Counted from the stretch's first letter, positions 7,465 to 16,533 are shown. The stretch is DNA of 64,000 nt from VGBV01 sp963780395 (GCA_963780395.1 CAWABY010000006.1:106881-170880); one strand, 5' to 3'. Translations and numbers: made by a program. Notes: generated from the sequence alone by a model not told the origin.

Positions 7465-9157
7465 GAAGCGCGCCAGCATGCGCGAGGGCCCCCTCGCAGA
7501 CCTGTTCCGCTCCACCGACGAGTCGGTGCGCGAGGACGAGATCACCGTCACGGCCACGGCCGACGCCGGCTCCGGCGTCGAAGTCGCTCTGGCCGAGGAG
7601 ATCACCGTCGAGCGCACCGAGGACCTGGTGGAGGAGGCACCCGTCCAGGAGCCGCCCCCCGTCGAGGAGCCGCCCGCCGAGGAGCCTCCCGCCGAGGAGC
7701 CCCCCGCCGAGGAGCCCGCCACCGGCGAGGCGATGATCGAGCCGCACAAGGACCCGGCCGTGGAGGAAATCGAGCGCCGCCGGGCCCCGCGTGTGGACGA
7801 GGAGCCCAAGGTCGAGGAGGCCAAGGTCGAACACGAGGGCCTCGAGCGCCTGATGGGAGGCAGCGGCCCGGATGTCCGCCCCGCGTTCGGACGCGATGAA
7901 CCCGACACCGCATCCCACGCGGTCGTGCCGCGCACCCACGAGGCCGTGCTGCGCGTGGTCGGCGTCGGCGGCGCGGGCGTCAACGCGGTCAACCGCATGG
8001 TCGAGGCACAGCTCCCGGGCGTCGAGTTCGTCGCGATCAACACCGACCTCCAATCCCTGCAGAGCTCGAACGCGGACATCACCCTGCACATCGGCTCCGA
8101 GCTCACCAGAGGTCTGGGATCGGGCTCGGACCCCCGTGTCGGCTACCGCGCCGCCTTCGAGGAGCAGGACAAGATCAAGCAGCTTCTGAAGGGCTCGGAC
8201 ATGGTCTTCCTGGCAGCGGGCGCAGGCGGCGGCACCGGTACCGGTGCCGCCCCCGTGGTCGCCAAGCTCGCGCGCGACGTGGGCGCGCTCACCGTCGCCG
8301 CCGTGAGCAAGCCGTTCGCATTCGAGGGCGCGCGCCGCGCCGCTCAGGCGGAGGAGGGCATCGCCGCCCTCGGCGCCGAGGTCGACACCCTGATCGTCGT
8401 CCCGAACGAGCGCCTGCTCCAGATCCTCGAGCGCCGCACCTCGATGACCGACGCCTTCCGCGTCGCCGACGACGTGCTGCGCCAGGCGGTCCAGGGGATC
8501 TCGGACCTGGTCATGCTGCCCGGCCTGATCAACCTCGACTTCGCAGACGTCCGCACCACCATGCTCGAGGCCGGCGACGCCATCCTCGGCATCGGCATGG
8601 GCGTGGGCGAGCATCGCGCGATGCTGGCCGCCGAGAAGGCCGTCTCCTCGCCGCTGCTGGACAGCTCGGTCGAGGGAGCGCACTCGCTGCTGCTCTCGAT
8701 CACCGGCGGGCCCGACCTCTCGCTCGTCGAGGCGGGGGAGGCCGCGGAGATCGTCCAGCAGGCCGCCCACCCGGACGCCAACATCATCTTCGGCGCCAGC
8801 ATCGACGAGGACATGCATGAGGAGGTCTGGATCACCGTGATCGCGACCCGCTTCGACTCCCCGTTCGCGCGCCGCCACCAGCGCGACTCCCACTCGGGAC
8901 CCAGCGAGCCGCGCGACCGCGACCGCGACGACCGCCGCGAGCGCGACTACGGCGACCCGGTCGGCGACTGGCGCTCGGACGGCGATCGCCGCTCACGCGG
9001 CGCCCGGAACGCCGCGACCGATGGCCGCCTCGCCAGCGCTGACGAGATCTACGGAGGCGACCTGCGCGGCCGCGGCCAGGACCGCCGTCCGACCCACCCC
9101 TCAGACACCCGCGGCGGCTTCGTGCTCGACGTGCCCGAGTTCATCCCGGGCCACTAG
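7457..9157 (+). CDS. ftsZ: FtsZ with long acidic N-terminal extension
   Basis: This 566-residue protein contains an entire FtsZ. The nucleotide-binding start RVVGVGGAGVNAVNR is at about 166-180, the tubulin signature GGGTGTG near 257-263, and the T7-side block DLVMLPGLINLDFADVRTTM and HPDANIIFGASIDE follow. It ends with a charged linker rich in Arg/Asp and the C-terminal peptide FVLDVPEFIP, the type that binds FtsA/SepF/ZipA partners. Unlike typical FtsZ (about 380-420 residues) it carries about 160 extra N-terminal residues, acidic and containing PPAEE repeats (about 67-87). It overlaps parA by eight bases. No cell-wall (dcw) genes surround it, so I cannot tell whether it is the only FtsZ. 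Confidence 0.93.
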   Translation: MAKKRASMREGPLADLFRSTDESVREDEITVTATADAGSGVEVALAEEITVERTEDLVEEAPVQEPPPVEEPPAEEPPAEEPPAEEPATGEAMIEPHKDPAVEEIERRRAPRVDEEPKVEEAKVEHEGLERLMGGSGPDVRPAFGRDEPDTASHAVVPRTHEAVLRVVGVGGAGVNAVNRMVEAQLPGVEFVAINTDLQSLQSSNADITLHIGSELTRGLGSGSDPRVGYRAAFEEQDKIKQLLKGSDMVFLAAGAGGGTGTGAAPVVAKLARDVGALTVAAVSKPFAFEGARRAAQAEEGIAALGAEVDTLIVVPNERLLQILERRTSMTDAFRVADDVLRQAVQGISDLVMLPGLINLDFADVRTTMLEAGDAILGIGMGVGEHRAMLAAEKAVSSPLLDSSVEGAHSLLLSITGGPDLSLVEAGEAAEIVQQAAHPDANIIFGASIDEDMHEEVWITVIATRFDSPFARRHQRDSHSGPSEPRDRDRDDRRERDYGDPVGDWRSDGDRRSRGARNAATDGRLASADEIYGGDLRGRGQDRRPTHPSDTRGGFVLDVPEFIPGH

Positions 9158-9245
9158 CCCGCCGGGCTTCAACAGCCATAGACTCGCCTCCACCGAACGA
9201 GCGGCCCCAAGGGTCGCTCCAGGGGGGAGCGAGAGGAGAGGACCC

Positions 9246-9851
9246 ATGAAGCGATGGAGCGCGATTGCATGTTTCGGGCTGGTTGCCGCCGTGGCGCTGA
9301 CCACGACGGCGCCCGCGGCCGGCCCGAGTTCGGGTGCGGCGGCCGACGGGGCGAGCGCGGCCAAGAAGGGCTGCAAGAAGGGCAAGAAGAAGTCCGCCGA
9401 GGCGGCCAAGAAGAAGAAGTGCAAGAAGAAGAAGAAGAAGAAGAAGCCGGCGCCTCCGCCCAGCTCGGCCGTGCGGGCGACGCTCACCTGGGACACGGTC
9501 TCCGACATCGATCTCGTCATCTACGCGCCGGAGGGCACGAACAGCCGGGTGGGTCAGAGCCCGAACGCGATCGCGAGCTCGAGCTTCTCGGCCGACGACA
9601 CGAATGGTCTTGGGCCCGAGACGTTCACCGACCTCGCCCTGCAGGACAACCGGCAGTTCACCTACATGATCTGCATGGATGACGCCATGGCGAGCGCCGA
9701 CACGGTGGCGACGCTGACGTACCGCCGCGCCGACGGATCGACGAACACCCTCCCCACGCCCGCCGGGGCGATCGACCAGACGGGCGAAGCGGTCTTCCTC
9801 CAGCCCAGCGGCGGACCGGTTCCGCCGGCCGTTCCCGATCCCTGCACATAG
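9246..9851 (+). CDS. Secreted protein with N-terminal Lys/Cys-rich segment
   Basis: The ATG at 9246 follows a strong GAGAGGAGAGG ribosome-binding region. Residues 1-25 (MKRWSAIACFGLVAAVALTT...) form a signal peptide. Directly after it (about 38-70) lies a lysine-dense segment with two single cysteines, encoded almost entirely by AAG. A Pro-rich hinge then leads to a C-terminal beta-rich domain (about 77-201) beginning with ATLTWDTVSDIDLVIYAPEG. That domain resembles bacterial pre-peptidase or DUF2135-like lectin-type beta sandwiches (LTW...DLDL). I infer a surface-attached binding protein; the ligand is unknown. It is followed by a hairpin terminator. Confidence 0.8.
   Translation: MKRWSAIACFGLVAAVALTTTAPAAGPSSGAAADGASAAKKGCKKGKKKSAEAAKKKKCKKKKKKKKPAPPPSSAVRATLTWDTVSDIDLVIYAPEGTNSRVGQSPNAIASSSFSADDTNGLGPETFTDLALQDNRQFTYMICMDDAMASADTVATLTYRRADGSTNTLPTPAGAIDQTGEAVFLQPSGGPVPPAVPDPCT
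9361..9446 (+). repeat. AAG-rich tract coding poly-lysine
   Basis: The stretch is dominated by AAG triplets with two interspersed TGC codons and forms the Lys/Cys segment of the secreted protein. Similar tracts occur on the minus strand at 11477-11588 and 21180-21290. Confidence 0.85.
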
Positions 9852-9873
9852 GGACGAACGAGCTGCCTGTCGG

Positions 9874-9897
9874 GCGGCCGGCCTTCGGGCCGGCCGC
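9874..9897 (+). terminator. Perfect 10-bp hairpin with TTCG loop
   Basis: GCGGCCGGCC (9874-9883), loop TTCG, and GGCCGGCCGC (9888-9897) form a perfect stem between the secreted Lys-rich gene and the gamma-glutamyltransferase gene. There is no T-run after it, which is common for actinobacterial terminators. It probably ends transcription of the upstream gene. Confidence 0.7.
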
Positions 9898-9923
9898 ACC
9901 CGGCTGATGTCGTAACGGAGGTC

Positions 9924-9929
9924 TAGTCT
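9924..9929 (+). promoter_or_regulatory. -10 element of leaderless gamma-glutamyltransferase gene
   Basis: TAGTCT lies six bases before the GTG start at 9936, with no ribosome-binding site between. No convincing -35 hexamer is visible. Confidence 0.5.
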
Positions 9930-9935
9930 GGCCGC

Positions 9936-11448
9936 GTGAGCGCCGCACGGGGAGTAGTGGCGGCCGGCCACCCGGTCACGGCGGAAGCCGGGGCGCAGGT
10001 GCTGCGAGAGGGCGGAAACGCCGTGGATGCCGCGGTCTGCGCTGTGCTGACCTCGTTCATCACCGAGAGCCCGTTGACGGGATTCGGCGCCGGCGGCTTC
10101 ATGTTGGTTCACACCGCCGACGGGAGCGACGGTCCCGCGACCGAGCTGACCGACTTCTTCGTCGCCGCGGGCGGGGCGGACGGCGCCGAACGCGATTCTG
10201 AGCTGGTTGCGGTTCCGGTCGATTTCGGCGACCAGATCCAGGACTTCCACGTGGGAGCGGCCTCCTGCGGGGTCCCGGGCAACCCGGCCGGGCTGGAGCG
10301 GGTGTCCGCGCGCCACGGCTCGCTGCCGCTGGCGAGGCTGATCGAGCCCGGCGTGAGGCTTGCGCGCGAGGGGGTCACGATCACGGCCGAGCAGGCCTAC
10401 TTCCACCAGATCCTGCACCCGATCCTGGCCTCGACCCCGGAGGCGGCGGCCCTGTACGCGCCCGAGGGAGAGGTGCTGCGCGAGGGGGACATCTTTCGCT
10501 TCCCCGATGCGGGAGACGCGATGGAGCGGCTCGCCGCCGAGGGTGCGGAGCCGTTCTACGGCGGCGAGATCGGGACCGCCGTGACGGAGTGGGTGCGCGA
10601 GCGCGGCGGCACCCTGGGGCCCGACGACATGGCGGCTTACGAGCCGATCGAGCGCGAGCCGGTCCGTGCCACCTTCAGGGGGGCCGAGGTGCTGACCAAC
10701 CCGCCCCCGTCCTCGGGCGGCCTCCTGATCGCCTACGCGCTCGCAGCCCTGGAGGAGATGGGGCCTCGCAGCGACGTGGAGCAGCTGGTGCGGGCGACCG
10801 AGGCCGCCAACGAGCTGCGCACCCAGGAGTTCGCCGAGGGCCTGCACGACGCCGATTTCGTTGCCAGGCTGCTGCGGGAGATCCCAAGCGACGGCCTCGG
10901 CTCCACAACCCATATCTCGGTGCTGGATGCCGATGGCGTCTGCGCCTCGGTCACCTGCTCGAACGGCACCGGCTCGGGGCTGGTCGTCCCCGGCACCGGT
11001 GTCCACGTCAACAACATGCTGGGCGAGGAGGACCTGAACCCCGGCGGCTTCCACCGCATCCCGCCCGGGCGCAGGGTGAGCTCGATGATGGCCCCGACCG
11101 TGGCGCTGCGCGACGGCGAGGTGGCGCTGGGACTCGGCAGCGCCGGCTCCAACCGGATCCGCTCGGCGATCCTCTCGGTCGCCGTCCGGGTGCTCGAGCA
11201 GGGCATGGACGCCGACGCCGCCGTGCACGCGCCACGCATCCACTTCGAGGCCGGGACGCTTCAGGCCGAGCCCGGGGTGGACGAGAAGGGGCTGGCCGAG
11301 ATCGAGCGGCGCGGCGTCCCCGTCGATCCGCTGGAGCCGCCAGAACCTGTACTTCGGCGGCGTCCAGGCGGTGGCCCGCGATCCGGCCACCGGTGAGATG
11401 AGCGGCGGCGGCGACCCCCGCCGCGGCGGCGTGGTGGTCGTCGTCTAG
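9936..11448 (+). CDS. ggt: Gamma-glutamyltransferase (apparent frameshift near 11328)
   Basis: The protein begins directly with GVVAAGHPVTAEAGAQVLREGGNAVDAAVCA, the start of the mature large subunit, and shows no signal peptide, so a cytoplasmic or non-classical location is suggested. The autoprocessing and catalytic threonine region is GSTTHISVLDADG (about 321-333), followed by CSNGTGSG and the glycine loop GLGSAGSNRI. It cleaves or transfers gamma-glutamyl groups. As given, the frame ends at 11396 with an Arg/Gly tail. Removing one C at 11328-11329 gives WSRQNLYFGG and the family C-terminus ending in GGGDPRRGG plus a valine run, with a stop at 11446-11448. A spurious inserted base is likely. 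Confidence 0.88.
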
Positions 11449-11476
11449 GCCTCGGTGCTCAACCTGAGAAGAAGCG

Positions 11477-11588
11477 CTACTTCTTCTTCTTCTTCTTCTT
11501 TTTCTTGCACTTCTTCTTTTTCTTCTTCTTGGCGGCCGCGGCGCCCTTCTTGCCCTTCTTTTTCTTCTTCTTTTTCTTGCACTTGGCG
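11477..11588 (-). repeat. AAG-rich (CTT on plus strand) tract coding Lys/Cys tail
   Basis: The plus strand shows repeated CTT/TTC triplets. On the coding strand these give the terminal lysine tail of the delta-60 protein, with Cys codons roughly every 8-18 residues and an Ala-rich break in the middle. Confidence 0.85.
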
Positions 11589-13002
11589 GCGCCCTTCTTC
11601 GGCTCCGCGCAGTTGACCGCAGGGCCCGTGGTCACGTAGCGCGCGACGCCGAAGTCCAGGCCGGCGTTCCCGGCGGCCACGATCCTGCCGCTGCTGTCGA
11701 CAGCCATGCCCTCCGCGCTATCGAAGTCGCCGAAGTCGGTGCGCTGGCGCCGGAGCAGGGCTTGAACTGGCGGTCGACCGCGCCGTTGGAGAAGAAGCGC
11801 CCGATGGCCCAGTCGCCGCCGGCGCCCATGTCGGTGACGACCTGCCGTGACGATCGTGCCGTCAGGGTGCAGCGCGATGTCGTTCCAGACCTGGTTGAAG
11901 GTGGAGGAGTTCCGAAGGTCGTGGGGATGTAGCCGTTCTCGTCAAAGGTGTTGTCGTCGCTTCCGTTCACGTTCCAGCGAGCCACGGCAAAGTTGTCGCC
12001 GATCATGCCGCCGGTGACGATCTTGCCGTCGCCCTGCACGGCCACGCCGTGCAGCTCGTCGACGGTGCCCGAGAAGTTGCGGGTCCGGATGCCGTTGCCG
12101 TCGAAGCTCAGGTCGGGGTCTCCGTCGGACTCAAACTGGGCGAGGGCGAACCCCGGGCCCAGGTTCAACTGGCCCGAGCCGACCACGAGGACCTTGTTGC
12201 CGGGCAACAGTGCGAGCGCGCGGCCGAAGTCGCTGCTGTCAGTGCCGATCAGGTCCCTCGTCACGCGGCCGTCGCCGCCGAAGCCGTTGTCGAGCACGCC
12301 GTTCGAGTCGTATCGCGCGACCGCGAAGTCCTCCACCACCCCGTCCCCGAACGTGTCCCCGTAGCCGGCGGCGACGATGTCGGTGTCGGCCTGAACCGCC
12401 ACGGCCTGGGCCCGGTCGATGTCGAAGCTGCCATCGTCCGGCGTATCGATGAACCGGGTGAACACGGTCCCGTCCCCGCCCCCGAACGGGAGGTCGAGGT
12501 CGCCGTCGGGCTCGAAGCGCGCAAGGGCGAAGTCCTCGGACCCGTCGGCGGGGTCGTCGTTGAAGCCGGACCCGGCGACGACGATCTTCTGGTCGCCCGG
12601 CTGGATCGCGACCCCGAACGCCTCCGAGAGGTCGCCGTCGGAGGTGGTCAAGACCGCGGCGACGCCGTCGTTGCTGAAGTGGGTTCCCGGAGTGGAGTCG
12701 GTGTTGGTGTCGAGGCTGCCGTCGGGGTTGTAGCGGGCGACGGCGAATCCGCCGCCGAGGTCCTGGTAGCCGACCACGACGATCTTGCCGTCGGCCTGAA
12801 TCGCCATGTCGTTGGCGCCGTCGACGCCCGCTGTGAAGCTCGTCACCAGCTTGCCGCCGACTGCGAAGGAAGTGTCCAGATCGCCGGCAGCGCCGTGGGC
12901 CATGGCGGCCCCGAGCGTCAGCGACAGCACCGACGCCACGGATGTCGCCGCGAGAACCCCCCTCCTGAGGTGCCCTGAAGCCCCGAGAGTCCGTTTCCGC
13001 AT
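11477..13002 (-). CDS. Secreted delta-60-repeat protein with Lys/Cys tail (about three apparent frameshifts)
   Basis: A signal peptide (from ATG 13002: MRKRTLG...AAMAHGAAG) is followed by at least six delta-60 repeats of the type QADGKIVVVGY...FAVARYNPDGSLD, which probably form a beta-propeller. An ATG at 13011 is an alternative start. Near 11911, 11860 and 11757 the frame shifts. Reading across them recovers TFNQVWNDIALHPDGTIVTA, then GAGGDWAIGRFFSNGAVD, then GRIVAAGNAGLDFGVARYVTT, all good repeat sequence. The product ends in a dense Lys tail with single Cys residues. The first and third sites fit one missing base; the second fits one extra base. Errors seem likelier than decay, but three hits in one gene leave some doubt. 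Confidence 0.72.
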
Positions 13003-13050
13003 CGGGTCCATCCTCGCACAGATGGGGCGGCCCGACGGGCACGGCCGGCC

Positions 13051-13674
13051 CTATTGCCCGAAGTCCACCTTCCCGTTCGAGCGCGCGTGCTCTGCGGCCG
13101 CCTCGGCGCGCTCCAGCGCCTCCTCGACGGCCTTCAGCGCGCTCGCCAGCAGCTCCATGCGCTTGTCCTCGTCGCGGGTCTCGAGCAGCTCCTGCTTGGT
13201 CTCGGGGGGCAGCTCGATCCGGGCCGCGATCGCGTATGCCGAGGCGTCCGAGAGCTGCTCCTCCTCGGGGCGCTCCCCGGTCGCGCGCTCGGCCAGCTCG
13301 GCGAAGGCCTCGCGGGCGGCCGCGGCCGAGTCCTCGTCGCCGCCCCTCTCGCCGCCCTCGGCGATCACCTCGACCTCGCCGGCGGGGTACTCGGGCGCTT
13401 CGAAGCGATCGAGCACCTTGAACGGCTCCAGGCCGCTGACGACGATATTCATGCGCCCGTCCTCGAAGCGCTCCAGCACGTCGTCGACGCGCGCCGTGCA
13501 GCCGATCGAGCGGGCGCCGTCGTCGTCGCGCAGCACGATCCCGAACGGCTCGCCCTCGTCCAGCGAGTGCCCGACCATGCGCTTGTAGCGCTCCTCGAAG
13601 ATGTGCAGGGGCACCTGCTCTCCCGGCAGCAGCACCAGCGGCAGCTCGAAGATCGGTAGCTCGTGTCCCGCCAC
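13051..13674 (-). CDS. Lon protease N-terminal (substrate-binding) domain protein
   Basis: This 207-residue soluble protein opens with LPIFELPLVLLPGEQVPLHIFEERYKRMV, the signature of the Lon N-terminal/PUA-like domain, followed by FGIVLRDDDGARSIGCTARV and VSGLEPFKVLD. The C-terminal part (about 110-207) is an acidic helical bundle. No AAA or protease domain is present, so it is the stand-alone form common in actinobacteria, function uncertain. TAAACT lies seven bases before the GTG start, implying a leaderless transcript. Confidence 0.85.
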   Translation of the reverse strand: MAGHELPIFELPLVLLPGEQVPLHIFEERYKRMVGHSLDEGEPFGIVLRDDDGARSIGCTARVDDVLERFEDGRMNIVVSGLEPFKVLDRFEAPEYPAGEVEVIAEGGERGGDEDSAAAAREAFAELAERATGERPEEEQLSDASAYAIAARIELPPETKQELLETRDEDKRMELLASALKAVEEALERAEAAAEHARSNGKVDFGQ

Positions 13675-13681
13675 GCCGATC

Positions 13682-13687
13682 AGTTTA
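13682..13687 (-). promoter_or_regulatory. -10 element of leaderless Lon-domain gene
   Basis: On the minus strand TAAACT is separated by seven bases from the GTG start at 13674. No ribosome-binding site intervenes. Confidence 0.5.
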
Positions 13688-13721
13688 GGGCTGCGTTATG
13701 GCCCGCTGAGAGGCTCGCCTC

Positions 13722-15455
13722 GTGGCGCTGCTGATGGTGTTCGCCCTCGTCGCAGGGGCCGGGACCGCGCTCTCGCCCTGCGTGCTGCCGATCCTCCCGG
13801 CGGTGCTCTCGGTGGGGGTGACCGGAGGGAGGCGGCGGCCGCTGGGGGTTGTGACCGGTCTCGCCCTCTCCTTCACCTTCGCGACCGTGGCGCTGGTCTA
13901 CGTGATCGACGCCCTGGGCCTGCCCGACGACATCGCCCGGACGCTCGCGATAGTCGTGCTGGCCGGGTTCGGGATATCGCTGCTGGTGCCGCCGATCGGC
14001 GACCGCATCGAAGCGTTCGCGTCGCGCATCGCTCCCGGCCCCGCCCGCTTCCGGGGCGAGGGGTTCGGCTCGGGGCTCGTCGTCGGCGCCAGCCTCGGCC
14101 TCGTCTACGCGCCCTGCGCGGGGCCGATCCTTGCCGGGGTGATCACGGCCTCGGCCGCGCAGGACTTCACCGCCGGGCGCCTCGCGGTCGCGCTCAGCTA
14201 TGCGCTCGGCTCGTCGCTGGTGCTGTACGCGCTACTGCTGGGCGGGCGCCGGCTCTCCGACCGGCTCTCCCCGATCCGCGGCCAGGTGCAGACCGTGATG
14301 GGCGCGCTGATGATCTGCGTCGCGGTGCTGATCGCGACCGATGCCGACACGCGCTTCCAGACCGCGATCGCCGACGACCTGCCCGCCTTCCTGGTCAACC
14401 CCACCGGCGAGATCGAGGACGAGCAGGCGGTGGCCTCGGAGCTTGCCGCTGTCAGCGCGCACGGGGGAGGGGCTGAGGAGGCGGGGGCGGGCGAGCTCGA
14501 CCGCGGCCTGGACCTGCCAGCGCTGGGGGTGGCGCCGGACTTCACGGGCACCCAGTCGTGGTTCAACACCGAGGACGGGGCAGCCCTGCGGATGGAAGAG
14601 CTGCGCGGCCAGGTCGTTCTGATCGACTTCTGGACCTACACCTGCATCAACTGCATCCGCACCTTCCCCCACCTGAAGGCGTGGGACGAGGAGTACCGCG
14701 ACGACGGCCTCACCATCGTCGGCGTTCACACCCCCGAGTTCCCGTTCGAGCGCGACGCCGGGAACGTCGCCGACGCGGTCGAGCGGAACGAGATCCGCTA
14801 CCCGGTGGCCCAGGACAACGAGTTCGGCACCTGGTCGGCCTACGGCAACCAGTACTGGCCGGCCAAGTACCTGATCGACGCCGAGGGCCAGGTCCGCTAC
14901 GTCCACTTCGGCGAGGGGGAGTATGAGACGACCGAGCGGGCGATCCGCACCCTGCTGCGCGAGAAGGGCGACGACGAGCTCGGAGCCGGGGCCCGCGCCA
15001 GCGCCGAGTCGGCCAACCTCGCGACCCGCACCCCGGAGACCTACCTCGGCTCGGCGCGCGCCGAGGGCTGGGTGGACGGCCCGATCCGCGACGGCACCCA
15101 GAGCTTCGGAGCCGCTCCGGGCGAGCTCAGCCCCGGGGCCTTCGCCTACAGCGGCAGCTGGCAGATCACGCCCGACGGCGCCACCGCGGCGCGCTCGGCC
15201 GGGATCGACGCCGAGTTCGAGGCCGAGGAGGTGTTCCTCGTGCTCGGCTCGCCCGGCGAGGCCCGGCGCGTGCGGGTGCTGCTCGACGGCGAGCCGGTCG
15301 CGGGCCGCATCGCCGGCGAGGACGTCAGCGGCGGCGCCGCGACGATCACGGGAGAGCGCCTCTACCGACTGATCGACCTGCCCGAGGCGGGCCGCCACCG
15401 CCTGCAGCTCCGCTTCGACCCCGGGATCGAGGGCTACGCCTTCACCTTCGGCTAG
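13722..15455 (+). CDS. dipZ: DipZ-type fusion: CcdA membrane domain, TlpA-like thioredoxin, C-terminal beta domain
   Basis: The 577-residue protein has an N-terminal CcdA-type transporter of about six helices (residues 1-215) with the paired cysteines in SPCVLPILPAVLS and YAPCAGPILAG. These pass electrons from cytoplasmic thioredoxin across the membrane. An extracytoplasmic thioredoxin-like domain (about 265-415) follows, with VVLIDFWTYTCINCIRTFP, i.e. a CINC active site. The C-terminal domain (about 430-577) is a beta sandwich typical of DipZ (Rv2874 type). It likely supplies reductant to exported thiol proteins. In this window the Cys-bearing Lys-rich secreted proteins are possible clients, but that is speculation. 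Confidence 0.92.
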   Translation: MALLMVFALVAGAGTALSPCVLPILPAVLSVGVTGGRRRPLGVVTGLALSFTFATVALVYVIDALGLPDDIARTLAIVVLAGFGISLLVPPIGDRIEAFASRIAPGPARFRGEGFGSGLVVGASLGLVYAPCAGPILAGVITASAAQDFTAGRLAVALSYALGSSLVLYALLLGGRRLSDRLSPIRGQVQTVMGALMICVAVLIATDADTRFQTAIADDLPAFLVNPTGEIEDEQAVASELAAVSAHGGGAEEAGAGELDRGLDLPALGVAPDFTGTQSWFNTEDGAALRMEELRGQVVLIDFWTYTCINCIRTFPHLKAWDEEYRDDGLTIVGVHTPEFPFERDAGNVADAVERNEIRYPVAQDNEFGTWSAYGNQYWPAKYLIDAEGQVRYVHFGEGEYETTERAIRTLLREKGDDELGAGARASAESANLATRTPETYLGSARAEGWVDGPIRDGTQSFGAAPGELSPGAFAYSGSWQITPDGATAARSAGIDAEFEAEEVFLVLGSPGEARRVRVLLDGEPVAGRIAGEDVSGGAATITGERLYRLIDLPEAGRHRLQLRFDPGIEGYAFTFG

Positions 15456-15516
15456 GACGCCGGCCTCTGTGATCCATGTCCTGGTCCAGGCCGGGCACGG
15501 GCGTCAGGATGCCCAC

Positions 15517-16287
15517 ATGATCGAGGAAGCCACAGCAGTGGCCGAGCGGATCGGCGAGATCACCATCCCGGGCCGCTTCAACGGCCCGGAGGCGAGCGCC
15601 AACGGCGGCTACGCATGCGGCGCCGTCGCCCGCTTCGTCGGCGAGCCCGCCGAGGTGACGCTGCGGACGCCGCCCCCGCTCGACACCCCTCTGGCGGTCG
15701 TCGGCGCCGAGGATGACGGCGTCCGGCTGCTGCACGGCGACGCGCTCGTGGCCGAAGCTAGGCCCGCGGAGCTGCCGAGGCTCGATCCTCCCCTGCGCCC
15801 GACCTACGAGCAGGCCCTGGAAGCCCGCGCGAAGCATCCGGCGCTAGGCGTCCGCCATCCGCTCTCGGACTGCTTCGTCTGCGGGCCCGAGCGCGCCGAT
15901 GGCCTCCACGTCAGCCCTGGCCCGATCGACGCTGCGGCCGATATCGGCGGCGCGCCTTTCGAGCCCGACGAGACCTTCGCCGAGGACGGGATCGTGCGCC
16001 CAGAGGTGGTCTGGGGAGCGCTCGACTGCCCCAGCTACGTCCCGTCGATGTGGAACGGCCGGATGGACGCCGGTGCGATCAGCCTGCTCGGCCGGCTCAC
16101 CGCCGAGCGCCTGCGCGAGATCGAGGTCGGCGAGCGACTCGCCGTCGTCGGCTGGCCGCTCGGCCACGAGGGGCGCAAGCGCCACACCGCGACCGCGATC
16201 GTCGACGCCGACGGTGAGATCGTCGCCCGCGCGATGGCGACCTGGATCGAGCTGCGGCCTCCTGTCGCTGGCCGGCGTTCCAGCTGA
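15517..16287 (+). CDS. Hotdog-fold thioesterase-like protein, unknown substrate
   Basis: I prefer ATG 15517 (MIEEATAVAERIG); a GTG at 15469 is an alternative. The 256-residue soluble protein has an N-terminal half with FNGPEASANGGYACGAVARF and a C-terminal half with WGALDCPSYVPSMW and an ATAIVDADGEIVARAMATWIEL strand, as in tandem hotdog acyl-CoA thioesterases. A CFVCGPER motif (two cysteines) lies between the halves, resembling the FxCGxxN segment of PaaI-like proteins. Substrate is unknown. It is followed by a 246-base convergent intergenic region holding two hairpin repeats. Confidence 0.7.
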   Translation: MIEEATAVAERIGEITIPGRFNGPEASANGGYACGAVARFVGEPAEVTLRTPPPLDTPLAVVGAEDDGVRLLHGDALVAEARPAELPRLDPPLRPTYEQALEARAKHPALGVRHPLSDCFVCGPERADGLHVSPGPIDAAADIGGAPFEPDETFAEDGIVRPEVVWGALDCPSYVPSMWNGRMDAGAISLLGRLTAERLREIEVGERLAVVGWPLGHEGRKRHTATAIVDADGEIVARAMATWIELRPPVAGRRSS

Positions 16288-16349
16288 CCGCAAGCACAGG
16301 CTTCGGCTGACTGCGGGCACCGGCGGCAGGCCGCGTCGCGGCGCTGTGC

Positions 16350-16386
16350 TGGCGCTTTCTCCGGCGTATGCCCCGAGAAGGCGCCA
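16350..16386. repeat. 37-bp hairpin repeat, copy 1
   Basis: The arms TGGCGCTTTCTC and GAGAAGGCGCCA pair over 12 positions (one G-U), with a short further stem. A second 37-base copy starts 72 bases downstream and matches at about 30 of 37 positions. The repeat lies between two convergent genes and could act as a bidirectional terminator or belong to a dispersed repeat family. Confidence 0.65.
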
Positions 16387-16421
16387 CCGCTCCTCCGTTT
16401 CGGCCCCAGCCGCCCTGGACC

Positions 16422-16458
16422 TGGCGCTTTATCCGACCCATGACCCGAAAAGGAGCCA
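16422..16458. repeat. 37-bp hairpin repeat, copy 2
   Basis: Begins TGGCGCTTTATCCG and ends CCGAAAAGGAGCCA. It keeps the same overall fold as copy 1, with two extra mismatches in the stem. The rest of 16288-16533 shows no gene. Confidence 0.6.
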
Positions 16459-16533
16459 CCGGCGGCGGTTGCAGGGGACCGGGCGGTGCCCGGCGCGACG
16501 CGAGAGGGCGGGCGCCGGGCTCAGGGGCGGCCG

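Noticed and set aside
7668..7713. Proline/glutamate-coding repeats in ftsZ as a mobile or regulatory repeat
   Set aside because: The repeats stay in frame and encode PPAEE units, so they are best explained as part of the protein extension.
11477..13002. Treating the delta-60 gene as a decayed pseudogene
   Set aside because: Each break is a single-base shift, and all three frames together give continuous repeat sequence to a natural Lys tail. The same kind of indel appears in essential glyA.
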